Assembly (NCBI GenBank): GCA_937877575.1
Contig: CALFIZ010000069.1
Location: 1-5,739 of the forward strand
Length of the DNA: 5,739 bases
Reading direction: 5' to 3'
From: an uncultured Marinilabiliales bacterium
GTDB taxonomy: Bacteria; Bacteroidota; Bacteroidia; Bacteroidales; BM520
In this document: positions 1-5,739 of the stretch, piece by piece
Numbering within the stretch: position 1 is the stretch's first letter
Layout of the letters: every line of letters begins with the position of its first letter
Translations under genes and position numbers: made by a program
Notes under the pieces: generated by a model
What the model was told of the DNA's origin: nothing
The model's database searches: none
The model's input: only the letters and a program-made list of their open reading frames with translations

Positions 1-2782
1 AACCTGAATGAGCCTGCATAGGATGACTCTGCAAGCCACCGTGATTGGTAATCCATACGCCTTCACCGGAAACGACTTCCTGGGTCCAGCAGTTAGGCAA
101 ATCCACATCTTCAAATCCTTCATCAAACGGATATGAACCGACAGCAACATTACAAATATCAATAAACGGTTCAAATTCAGCAACGTACAAGAATTCGTAA
201 TCACCTGACAATGTAATGGTTGAATAGATTACTTCACCAAATGGAGCATTATCGCTTACATGAATTGTAAAAGCAGCAGTAGCGACTGTACCGTCATTGT
301 TTATGTCACCATATTCAACAGGATCAACTGAAATTACAGTTACGTATGAATTTGTTGTTGAATAAGTTCCAAAGACATTGAGGGCAGGGTAGGAACCCAT
401 ATTACGGAATGAAGCAGTGATGTTCAACGTTCTACCCGGAAGCAGTTCGCCTTCATAACCATAGCTCACAAACTCAATCAAAGGTGCAGCCAAGGTAAGG
501 GCAATTTCGTAATCCCATACTTCTCCGCCACATGATAATGTCAATGTGCAGACTGCCACATGACCATCCGGAGCATCACCCTCAACATGAACTGTGAGGA
601 TATTTTCCAATGTAACAGTATCATTTGATGCAATATTTGCTATCGTTGCCATTGGGATATCAAAAGACACATACGGGTCGTCAGAAGCTATTGAAACTGT
701 AATATTTTCGGCATCTTCAACACCTACATTTCTGATAACAAGGTCAAGACCGTGAGATTCACCATAGCTGAACACATCTGAATTATATGCGTTATAGCCA
801 TGAAGAAGAAGGTATGGCCCTGCCGGAGCTATGCAGTTGATGTTCTCATAGATAGTTGTAGTGTTGAAAGCAGTGACTGTAAGCAGAACTTCACCAGGAA
901 GGAAGTCATTTTCGATTGCGACATGACCTGCTTCATCGGTTAAAGCGGAATTATATTCTCCATTCTGGGAAATACATACGATAGCATTTTCAACAGGTCC
1001 ATCTTCGGTGGAAACTATTGTTTCAAAAGGAAGGCCAATAATCATCAAATCATTGGAAACCGTGATTTCAGCAGGAGTTGCTGTACGCAGTTGTACCGAA
1101 GCGTCACCGAAAGTACACCATGTATGAGCTGTTTCAATATCATCGTATGACTGGGATTCAGTCAGCATCAGGTTTGCAGCATTAACCACAACGGAGCCCC
1201 ATGTGGTGCGCTGTTCGTTTGTATTGATACCGCTCTGGTCGGGATACAGGTTATAGTTGAAGCCGCCTATAAGCACATCATAGAAATAGTCCTGACCACG
1301 CTGTGGCGGATCCCACGGCTGGCTGATGGAGGACATCCATGTGACTATCGCACCGCCGTTTTCCTTTCTCAACCATGCTTCCGCAAAACAGTCACCTGAT
1401 TCGAATGTGCCGTTGTTGCACGCAACAGAGGTTATGAAAGGTAATTTGTCTCCGTTGGTAAGGGAATTGACATTGGAATTGCTGAATCCTGTCGTTCCCC
1501 AGCTGGTCTGGGAGCCGTGACCGCAGTATGGTATGGTGGACACACCGGCATTAACTGCTGTTGTTACTCCAGATGCGCTTGCACTCGGGTCATACTCGGT
1601 ATAGAATCCGTCATAATTCAAAACAGGATTAAGTCTCTCACTGTAAATCCTGTTCACATGGGTATAGTCTATTTCACTGTCATCGCCGGGACCCTGGTTG
1701 GAAGCAATGCCAAGAGCTTTGCTGTACCACGTACCCGTAATGTCAGGGTTCTTTTCGTAATTTACAGTCTTATTGACCTGGACTGTCAACTGGGAAACAT
1801 TGTTGCATGAAAAACGTCCGACAGCTATTTCAGGGAAGTTATCAGTGCCGACAACACATCCGGCCTTAGGGTCGGCAGGCTCACCGCTGACTGTGTTGGT
1901 TTTAACATCAGCCCAGTCACCTACGAGCTGTACATAAAGAAGATTCGGGTTTGCATTATAGGTCTGCTGGATTAAGCTGACAACGTTTGTACCCGTAGCG
2001 ACCAATTCCTCCTGAACATTGTAGCCCATTTCCTTTTTCCATGTGATATATGGCTGGATAGCCGCCTGGTCGCGTGATGTGTAAATGACAAGAATGTCAC
2101 CATGCTGTGCCATAGGGAGGTCATAACGGCTCTTGTCGAAATTCAGGAAAAGACTTTCATAAACGCCAATCATTTCTCGTACAGGAGTCGTGTTTTCCCT
2201 GAGAAGAGGGTTGGTCGCAGGTTCATCATTTTCAACAAGTTGCACCGTAATATCGGAATACACACGCAGAGTGTTGGTGACAGCATTGTATTGGAAAGGA
2301 TAAACGTGAACTGAAGTGCCTCTGACATCTCTGATGATGTATGGTGCATCGGCAAGTGCGATGTCAGAAGGGTAGAAGCTGTCAACGATTGAAGCAGGAT
2401 CAATTATGTAAGGTATATCGTCAGGATTCTGATTCCTGTATATAATTCCTCGTGAAGGCAATAAAGGATAAAACAACTGATAATCCTTATAACTTGAAGA
2501 TGATATCTTCAAATCAACATTCTTTTGGGCAGGAAGCTGAATGGCTGCACTGACGAAAGGAAGTTCTGCCCAGCCTTTCTTTTCAGTTACCAAGGAGCCT
2601 GAAAATTCAATGGAATTGTAGGTGACTCCGTCGAAAGTGGATTCAGCAAGGCTCCATTTGTCTAAAGTGAACTTTATTTGATGTGTGTTTGAAGCAGGTT
2701 GGTTGTACGAAACACTGACACCCTGTGCGAAAAGGGTAGTACAACTCACTATCACTGCAATTGTTGTAATTAGTTTTTTCAT
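1..2782 (-). CDS. Gingipain-like C25 cysteine protease, RgpB type (3' end missing)
   Basis: Predicted secreted or surface cysteine endopeptidase of family C25. The frame is open from the ATG at 2782 to the left edge (927 codons, no stop). The order is: signal peptide (1-19), propeptide (20 to about 219), catalytic domain (about 220-567), Ig-like domain (568-650), two CARDB-like domains (652-877) and the start of a cleaved-adhesin domain (884 on). The catalytic His is H422 in YCGHGS and the nucleophile is C455 in SVACNNG, 33 residues apart as in RgpB (His211/Cys244, from memory). GDWADV (288-293), the GRFSC-like stretch at 322 and FGDAS (558-562) are further family landmarks. W490 (SQPWDPPQRGQD) and D372 align with the RgpB S1-pocket Trp and Asp, suggesting Arg specificity by inference. 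Q363 stands where RgpB has Glu152. A T9SS sorting domain is expected beyond the window but not seen. The start is supported by the signal peptide immediately after it and an A-rich leader. The family call is very secure; the specificity is tentative. Confidence 0.95.
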   Translation of the reverse strand, partial: MKKLITTIAVIVSCTTLFAQGVSVSYNQPASNTHQIKFTLDKWSLAESTFDGVTYNSIEFSGSLVTEKKGWAELPFVSAAIQLPAQKNVDLKISSSSYKDYQLFYPLLPSRGIIYRNQNPDDIPYIIDPASIVDSFYPSDIALADAPYIIRDVRGTSVHVYPFQYNAVTNTLRVYSDITVQLVENDEPATNPLLRENTTPVREMIGVYESLFLNFDKSRYDLPMAQHGDILVIYTSRDQAAIQPYITWKKEMGYNVQEELVATGTNVVSLIQQTYNANPNLLYVQLVGDWADVKTNTVSGEPADPKAGCVVGTDNFPEIAVGRFSCNNVSQLTVQVNKTVNYEKNPDITGTWYSKALGIASNQGPGDDSEIDYTHVNRIYSERLNPVLNYDGFYTEYDPSASASGVTTAVNAGVSTIPYCGHGSQTSWGTTGFSNSNVNSLTNGDKLPFITSVACNNGTFESGDCFAEAWLRKENGGAIVTWMSSISQPWDPPQRGQDYFYDVLIGGFNYNLYPDQSGINTNEQRTTWGSVVVNAANLMLTESQSYDDIETAHTWCTFGDASVQLRTATPAEITVSNDLMIIGLPFETIVSTEDGPVENAIVCISQNGEYNSALTDEAGHVAIENDFLPGEVLLTVTAFNTTTIYENINCIAPAGPYLLLHGYNAYNSDVFSYGESHGLDLVIRNVGVEDAENITVSIASDDPYVSFDIPMATIANIASNDTVTLENILTVHVEGDAPDGHVAVCTLTLSCGGEVWDYEIALTLAAPLIEFVSYGYEGELLPGRTLNITASFRNMGSYPALNVFGTYSTTNSYVTVISVDPVEYGDINNDGTVATAAFTIHVSDNAPFGEVIYSTITLSGDYEFLYVAEFEPFIDICNVAVGSYPFDEGFEDVDLPNCWTQEVVSGEGVWITNHGGLQSHPMQAHSG
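2..133 (-). other. Cleaved-adhesin domain, N-terminal part only
   Basis: Residues 884-927 begin YPFDEGFEDVDLPNCWTQ and continue with GEGVWITNHGG. This is the opening of a cleaved-adhesin (gingipain haemagglutinin, jelly-roll) domain: a phi-x-F-D/E-x-G-F-E start, LPxxW, then a G-x-W strand. The rest lies beyond the left edge. In gingipains these domains bind host proteins and haemoglobin; the ligand here is unknown. Confidence 0.7.
152..829 (-). other. Tandem CARDB-like beta-sandwich domains
   Basis: Residues 652-877 contain two consecutive beta-sandwich repeats. The first has FSYGESHGLDLVIRNVG and ASDDPYVSF; the second has LLPGRTLNITASFRNMG and STTNSYVTV. The pattern of a start or turn, a long strand ending in N-x-G, then a T/SxDDP or TTNxY strand, is that of CARDB/NEW3-type domains, thought to act as spacers or adhesion modules. 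The same pair occurs in the neighbouring gene. Confidence 0.65.
833..1081 (-). other. Ig-like domain following the C25 catalytic domain
   Basis: Residues 568-650 form a short beta-rich domain with a carboxypeptidase-regulatory-like pattern: a GPVENAIVCI strand, the turn ALTDEAGHVAI and the strand LLTVTAFNTTTIYE. Gingipains carry an IgSF-like domain directly after the catalytic domain, and this occupies the same position. The upstream gene has an equivalent domain with the same turn pattern (VVDETGVVNL). Confidence 0.7.
1082..2125 (-). other. C25 catalytic domain (caspase-like fold)
   Basis: Residues 220-567. The His codon lies at 1517-1519 (H422) and the Cys codon at 1418-1420 (C455). D372 (1667-1669) is the candidate base of the S1 pocket, and Q363 (1694-1696) replaces the residue that is Glu152 in RgpB. 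The segment CFAEAW after the nucleophile and the FGDAS strand near the end are typical. No key part of the domain is missing, so an active enzyme is expected, subject to the effect of Q363. Confidence 0.9.
2126..2725 (-). other. C25 propeptide region
   Basis: Residues 20-219 match the N-terminal prodomain of gingipains, which keeps the zymogen inactive and helps folding. Recognisable pieces are YKDYQLFYPLLPSRG and the end of the domain, PFQYNAVTNTLRVYSDITV. The boundary is placed at R219-Y220 (KSR/YDLPM), just before the HGDILVIY strand that opens the catalytic domain. RgpB matures at an Arg-Tyr bond at the same place. The cleavage itself is an inference. Confidence 0.75.
2726..2782 (-). other. 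Signal peptide of the downstream C25 protease
   Basis: Residues 1-19 have a KK n-region, a hydrophobic core (LITTIAVIV) and end in LFA followed by Gln20. Cleavage after Ala19 would leave Gln at the new N-terminus, which is common in Bacteroidota secreted proteins and can be cyclised to pyroglutamate. This directs Sec export to the periplasm, the first step before T9SS secretion. Cys14 in IVSC loosely resembles a lipobox, but the gingipain architecture favours signal peptidase I. Confidence 0.85.
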
Positions 2783-2802
2783 TTTACTTATTTTTAAAAT
2801 AG
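2783..2802 (-). promoter_or_regulatory. A/T-rich translation start region of the downstream protease
   Basis: On the minus strand the 20 bases before the ATG read CTATTTTAAAAATAAGTAAA. There is no Shine-Dalgarno sequence at normal spacing. An A-rich stretch just upstream of the start is usual in Bacteroidota, whose ribosomes make little use of SD pairing. The only AAGGAGG nearby is locked in the hairpin stem, about 45 bases upstream. Confidence 0.5.
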
Positions 2803-2838
2803 AATTAAAGGAGGCTGATTTTTCAGCCTCCTTTAATT
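2803..2838 (-). terminator. Intergenic hairpin, probable terminator or attenuator
   Basis: A perfect 16-bp inverted repeat (2803-2818 and 2823-2838) with a 4-base loop lies 7 bp after the stop codon of the upstream gene and 20 bp before the ATG of the downstream gene. Read on the minus strand the arms are AATTAAAGGAGGCTGA and TCAGCCTCCTTTAATT, loop AAAA. The 3' arm ends UUUAAUU and is followed by CUAUUUUAAAA, a broken U-tract. This fits a Rho-independent terminator of the upstream gene, possibly leaky, since no clear promoter fits between it and the downstream ATG. Confidence 0.75.
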
Positions 2839-2845
2839 AAAATTA

Positions 2846-5739
2846 TTATTTCTGATAAACCAATTTTATCGATTTGGCTGCAATTCCGTTAACTTTTACA
2901 GTCACGAAATAAACGCCATTGCTGATTGAACCCGGTTTCCAGACATAATTGCTTGAATTGGAGACATCAACTGAATTGATAGTCTGTCCATATACATTGG
3001 TGATTACAAGCTGAGTGTTGGAAGTTGGTTCAAAGTTAATTGTAACGCTTTCATTGAACGGGTTAGGATAAGCATTGAAATTACTGTCAACATCGTTGAT
3101 TCCGAGGTAATTCTTTATCAGGACTTCACAGCCGGACACTCCAGCAAGCTGAGTATTAGCATCATCCAAGACAGCGTCACCAATATAGAATAATGGAGTG
3201 CGTCCTTCAGGAATCAATGCACCTTCAAGGCTGTAACCTATAATGGCATATTTTCCATCTTCAATCTTGGTTGCAGTTTCAAAACCATACAGAGCCTCGA
3301 GTGCAGTTACTGTTGATTCACCGTTAAGTTCAAAGTTGAACATGAAAGCTGAAACTTCAACTGGAGTGCTGATATAGAAAACACCGTTTTCGATGAAGTA
3401 ATAAGCTGTCTCCGGTTCACCACATTCATCGTATTTGTTGTTGAAAATAATATTGACAATCATCTGAATGTCAAGAATATTGATTACACCATCAGCATTA
3501 ACGTCAGCATTGTCGAATATGAAATCGGCAGGATTGTCACCCAACATATAGCTACAGGTCAAAGTAATATCGAGAATATTGACTATAAAGTCGCCATTAG
3601 CATCTCCAGGAATATCGGAGACTTCACCGCCTTCGCAGGCAAGTGTAAATGCGAAGCCTGATTTTGTGACAGAGCCGTCGGATGTGAATTTGACAGTCAG
3701 AGCACCCAACGTTGAGACAACGTCAAGAGAACCTGTACCGGTATAAGTGCCTATAGCATCTCCTGATGCGGATTCACCGTCATAGATATAGATTTTATCA
3801 TAGTTGTTTTCAACTTCGTATGAGCCGGTTATATGTACCATTGCACCATTAAGTGCAGGATGTATAACAACGATACCGTTGCAGTTGTTCGAGTAGTTGC
3901 CATCAGGACCGCCGTCATCAAAGAGGAGACCTGAACAGGTTGTCACATCTATGCTTCCGCTTGTCGGCATATTGTACTGGTCTGCGCACACACCTTCAAC
4001 ACATGCGATCTGGCCAACGCAACCGTCAGTGAATGTTACAACAACACAGTAAACATAGTTGCCATCCTGAAGACCTTCATCGGTATAATTTGTATCTGTT
4101 GTTGTGGCAATCATAACATCATCCCTGTAAATGTCATAATGGTCAACATCGCCTTCCGGAGCAGTCCATGAAATGTTCATGGTTCCGCCGCCACCTGCTG
4201 TTGCAGCAAGGTTCTTAACACCGCCGCACTGAACTGAGCAATCCATTATGAATTCATACAGGAAACCTGCTGAAGGTTGGGAAGCACTATAGATTTCAAT
4301 ACCATTGTCGGCGTATGAAACCACGAATGAACATTCTGCATCCCAACTGCCTGACTGCCAAGTCAGGGTTACAGCAACACCTGAGTTGACTTCGAGAACG
4401 TATGATGCATCGTGACCGGAAGAAATCGTATATGACTGTGATGGTGAACCGTCACTGAAGGAAACGACCAATGCAGCACCGTTCCAACCGTCACCGTATG
4501 AGTCGGCAAGGTCGAACTGCAGGTTGCAGCTGTTGGAAATCATGAAAGCACCTTCACCTGTAATATCGCCGTTGTCTCCTGACAATGCCAAAGAGAAATC
4601 AATGACTTCGGTGAGAGGGCAGTCATCAGATATAGTAACGCTATATACTGCTGAAGCAGAACCATTTGCAGCGATATCACCAAATGACTGTGTGGCGCCG
4701 TTGATGGTAGCATACGCATTTGTTGTGGTAAGTGTACCTTCAACACCTGCAACAGGATAACCGCCCAAATTGACTGCTGTGACAGTCATTTCCAAGGTTT
4801 CACCTGCCTCGTATGAGCCATTCCATGTGAAAGAGCCGAATGAAAGTGCAGGTTTGTATGCTGTTACGTGAATAAAGCTTGACCAGCTCTCTTCACCGAC
4901 AGTGGCAGTAACGTAAATTGTAAACACATGACCGTTTTCGATTTCTGCAGAAGCAGTGATTACGAAGCCGTCCTTAGTCTGAGTCTCATCTGCATCAATA
5001 GGATCATAAACAACTGTAGGTGTGTTGATTGTGAGCAGTGGGTCATCAGTTGTGAGAGTAACTGTAACATCACCGTCTGACGGGTCAGCACCTACGTTCT
5101 TAATAGTCAGTGCGAGACCTGAAGTTTCGCCATAGCTTAATATGCCGTCACCGTCAAGTTCGAAATCATCAGCAACGATATACGGACCTTCAAGAGCGAC
5201 AGCAGGGACTGTAACAGTGTATGGGTATTTGTTGTGACATGTGACAACAATATCAACGTTACCGCTTGAAAGGATAGGGTCAACTGTAAGATTGACAACA
5301 CCTGTTTCGTCAACAACGCCTGTTCCGTGAAGCACACCGTCCTTTGAAACAGCGACTATGGAACCCGGAGCTGCAGTTACAGTATAAGTGTTCAGACCGA
5401 TAGGGAAGATAGCCATGTGGCTGACTGTATTGTCGGTAGGGAGACCGCAGTAATTCATAATGGATGCATCGCCGAAGCAGTGGTAAGCCTGCCAGTAATA
5501 GAGTGGGGAAGAGTGTGTACCGTAGCTGCCGTCATGAGCATAGCATACAGCGAGGTTTCCGAACACATGAATACCGCCAACCACATTGAAGGCAGTGTCC
5601 CAGTTCATCATATCATAAACGCCATAACTTGTTTCATTATAATAAGGCATACGGCCATAAACGTTAGTCGCACCCACACCCCAATAGTAATCCTCATACC
5701 AATAAGTGCTTGGACATGAGCCGATGTATGCATACGCAC
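2846..5739 (-). CDS. Multidomain gingipain-like C25 protease with dockerin and T9SS sorting domain (5' end missing)
   Basis: C-terminal 963 residues of a secreted C25-family peptidase; the frame is open to the right edge, so the true start, signal peptide, propeptide and catalytic His/Cys lie outside. The GTG at 5677 is internal, because conserved C25 sequence continues upstream of it. Numbering from the first full codon (5737), the order is: catalytic remnant (1 to about 116, with TYWYED at 11-16 and FGDAS at 88-92), Ig-like (117-180), two CARDB-like (184-401), DSYGDGWNG domain (404-502), fibronectin type III (505-586), CUB-like (593-701), dockerin (711-767), possible cohesin-like domain (777-878) and T9SS sorting domain (886-963), ending VYQK and TAA. 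TYWYED aligns with the S1-pocket region of lysine gingipain Kgp (Trp513/Asp516, from memory), suggesting Lys specificity. Expected location is the outer membrane surface, or released after T9SS processing. It is paralogous to the gene downstream and probably cotranscribed at least in part. Confidence 0.95.
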   Translation of the reverse strand, partial: AYAYIGSCPSTYWYEDYYWGVGATNVYGRMPYYNETSYGVYDMMNWDTAFNVVGGIHVFGNLAVCYAHDGSYGTHSSPLYYWQAYHCFGDASIMNYCGLPTDNTVSHMAIFPIGLNTYTVTAAPGSIVAVSKDGVLHGTGVVDETGVVNLTVDPILSSGNVDIVVTCHNKYPYTVTVPAVALEGPYIVADDFELDGDGILSYGETSGLALTIKNVGADPSDGDVTVTLTTDDPLLTINTPTVVYDPIDADETQTKDGFVITASAEIENGHVFTIYVTATVGEESWSSFIHVTAYKPALSFGSFTWNGSYEAGETLEMTVTAVNLGGYPVAGVEGTLTTTNAYATINGATQSFGDIAANGSASAVYSVTISDDCPLTEVIDFSLALSGDNGDITGEGAFMISNSCNLQFDLADSYGDGWNGAALVVSFSDGSPSQSYTISSGHDASYVLEVNSGVAVTLTWQSGSWDAECSFVVSYADNGIEIYSASQPSAGFLYEFIMDCSVQCGGVKNLAATAGGGGTMNISWTAPEGDVDHYDIYRDDVMIATTTDTNYTDEGLQDGNYVYCVVVTFTDGCVGQIACVEGVCADQYNMPTSGSIDVTTCSGLLFDDGGPDGNYSNNCNGIVVIHPALNGAMVHITGSYEVENNYDKIYIYDGESASGDAIGTYTGTGSLDVVSTLGALTVKFTSDGSVTKSGFAFTLACEGGEVSDIPGDANGDFIVNILDITLTCSYMLGDNPADFIFDNADVNADGVINILDIQMIVNIIFNNKYDECGEPETAYYFIENGVFYISTPVEVSAFMFNFELNGESTVTALEALYGFETATKIEDGKYAIIGYSLEGALIPEGRTPLFYIGDAVLDDANTQLAGVSGCEVLIKNYLGINDVDSNFNAYPNPFNESVTINFEPTSNTQLVITNVYGQTINSVDVSNSSNYVWKPGSISNGVYFVTVKVNGIAAKSIKLVYQK
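2849..3082 (-). other. T9SS type A C-terminal sorting domain
   Basis: Visible residues 886-963. The features are the YPNPF motif near the start, the strand LVITNVYGQTI, the GSISNGVYFVTV motif and a Lys-rich end (KSIKLVYQK). Such domains direct cargo through the type IX secretion translocon and are normally removed by the sortase-like PorU when the protein is attached to lipopolysaccharide. This implies an intact T9SS elsewhere in the genome. Confidence 0.95.
3104..3409 (-). other. Beta-rich, possibly cohesin-like domain
   Basis: Visible residues 777-878, directly after the dockerin. Strands such as VSAFMFNFELNG, YAIIGYSLEGALIPEG and LFYIGDAVLDD recall the cohesin pattern, in which an amphipathic strand precedes G-x-L-x-x-G and a late strand. 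Key boundaries are unclear and the assignment rests on pattern only. It could instead be a generic beta-sandwich linking the dockerin to the sorting domain. Confidence 0.4.
3437..3607 (-). other. Type I dockerin module with two intact calcium loops
   Basis: Visible residues 711-767 hold two F-hand repeats: GDANGDFIVNILDITL and ADVNADGVINILDIQMI. Calcium ligands at loop positions 1, 3, 5, 9 and 12 are all present (D712, N714, D716, N720, D723; D745, N747, D749, N753, D756). Dockerins bind cohesin domains in cellulosome-like assemblies, but outside clostridia many are orphans or act within one polypeptide. The partner here is unknown. Confidence 0.85.
3635..3961 (-). other. CUB-like domain
   Basis: Visible residues 593-701. 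It shows a Cys-led strand (TCSGLLFDDGGPDGNYSNNC), a central strand with the acidic YEVENNYDKIYIYDG motif, GTYTGTG, and the final strand TVKFTSDGSVTKSGFAFTLAC. The E...YD..YIYDG motif corresponds to the calcium-binding edge of CUB domains, which bind proteins or glycans. Similar domains are common in Bacteroidota T9SS cargo. Confidence 0.8.
3980..4225 (-). other. Fibronectin type III domain
   Basis: Visible residues 505-586. The pattern is VKNLAAT, then MNISWTAPEGDVDHYDIYRDD, then TNYTDEGLQDGNYVYCVV. The strand-B Trp (ISW), the YxIYRD strand and the closing L-x-x-G-x-Y-x-Y-x-V turn are standard for the fold. It probably acts as a spacer or binding module between the catalytic and C-terminal parts. 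Confidence 0.85.
4232..4528 (-). other. DSYGDGWNG-type beta-sandwich domain
   Basis: Visible residues 404-502 begin with LQFDLADSYGDGWNGAALVV and end near YEFIMDC. The D-x-Y/F-G-D-G-W-N-G signature recurs in surface proteins of Bacteroidota and other organisms and probably forms an Asp-rich, possibly calcium-binding turn at the start of a beta-sandwich. The function is unknown to me. This module has no counterpart in the visible part of the downstream gene. Confidence 0.6.
4535..5188 (-). other. Tandem CARDB-like domains in the upstream protease
   Basis: Visible residues 184-401 hold two beta-sandwich repeats: ILSYGETSGLALTIKNVG with TTDDPLLTI, then SYEAGETLEMTVTAVNLGG with TTTNAYATI. They align in order with the pair in the downstream protein (FSYGESHGL, RNVG, SDDP; FRNMG, STTNSY), which supports common descent of this part of the two genes. 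The probable role is a spacer or adhesive stalk. Confidence 0.65.
5390..5739 (-). other. C-terminal part of a C25 catalytic domain, Kgp-like
   Basis: Visible residues 1-116 start AYAYIGSCPSTYWYEDYYWG and later show YYWQAYHCFGDASIMN, the same FGDAS landmark that closes the catalytic domain of the downstream gene (HTWCTFGDASVQL). W13 and D16 sit where Kgp has the residues contacting the P1 lysine. The catalytic Cys would lie roughly 20-25 codons beyond the window edge by the Kgp spacing, so activity cannot be judged here. Confidence 0.8.

Noticed and set aside
1326..1810. Two plus-strand open frames of 64 and 97 codons
   Set aside because: They are antisense to the catalytic His/Cys region of the downstream protease, have no coherent domain pattern, and are expected as shadow frames.
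2170..2403. Minus-strand open frame of 77 codons in another frame
   Set aside because: It overlaps the propeptide coding region, whose own frame matches the C25 prodomain; the alternative translation shows nothing recognisable.
2740..2782. Lipoprotein signal with Cys14 (IVSC) in the downstream protease
   Set aside because: The lipobox fit is weak, a better signal peptidase I site (LFA/Q) follows, and gingipain-type proteins with a propeptide are not normally lipoproteins.
2783..2845. Dedicated promoter for the downstream gene (Bacteroidota -7 TAnnTTTG, -33 TTTG)
   Set aside because: Only partial matches such as TAATTTTA are present, without a -33 element at proper spacing, in DNA that is A/T-rich throughout.
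5675..5677. GTG as the start codon of the upstream gene
   Set aside because: The frame stays open to the window edge and the 20 codons before the GTG encode conserved C25 sequence (GSCPSTYWYEDYYWG), so the GTG is an internal Val.
5417..5719. Plus-strand open frame of 100 codons at the right end
   Set aside because: It lies antisense to conserved C25 catalytic sequence and its translation shows no recognisable domain; the minus-strand frame explains the conservation.

Overview
The window reads as a fragment of a Bacteroidota chromosome, most likely from the order Bacteroidales. The evidence is two gingipain-like (peptidase family C25) cell-surface proteases. One ends in a type IX secretion system (T9SS) C-terminal sorting domain. 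The other begins with a signal peptide ending in LFA|Q. The A-rich translation start without a Shine-Dalgarno sequence also fits. The species cannot be named from the sequence.

All coding sequence is on the minus strand, in two large tandem genes that both run off the window. The upstream gene (right side, 5739 down to 2846) lacks its 5' end. It shows the last part of a C25 catalytic domain, an Ig-like domain, two CARDB-like domains, a DSYGDGWNG-type beta-sandwich, a fibronectin type III domain, a CUB-like domain, a dockerin with two intact calcium loops, a possibly cohesin-like domain and a T9SS sorting domain. A 63-bp gap follows, holding a perfect 16-bp inverted repeat. The downstream gene (2782 down to the left edge) is complete at its 5' end. 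It encodes a signal peptide, a C25 propeptide, a full C25 catalytic domain with the His/Cys dyad, an Ig-like domain, two CARDB-like domains and the start of a cleaved-adhesin domain, where the window ends.

The most interesting reading is that the two neighbours are different types of gingipain. The downstream protein follows the arginine-gingipain (RgpB) pattern, including an Arg-Tyr junction at the expected propeptide cleavage point. The visible catalytic remnant of the upstream protein carries a TYWxED motif that matches the lysine-specificity region of Kgp. If so, this is a linked pair of trypsin-like proteases with complementary specificities, one of them also carrying a dockerin. The family alignments behind this were made from memory and need checking. 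No RNA genes, mobile elements or CRISPR arrays were seen, and plus-strand open frames look like antisense shadows.
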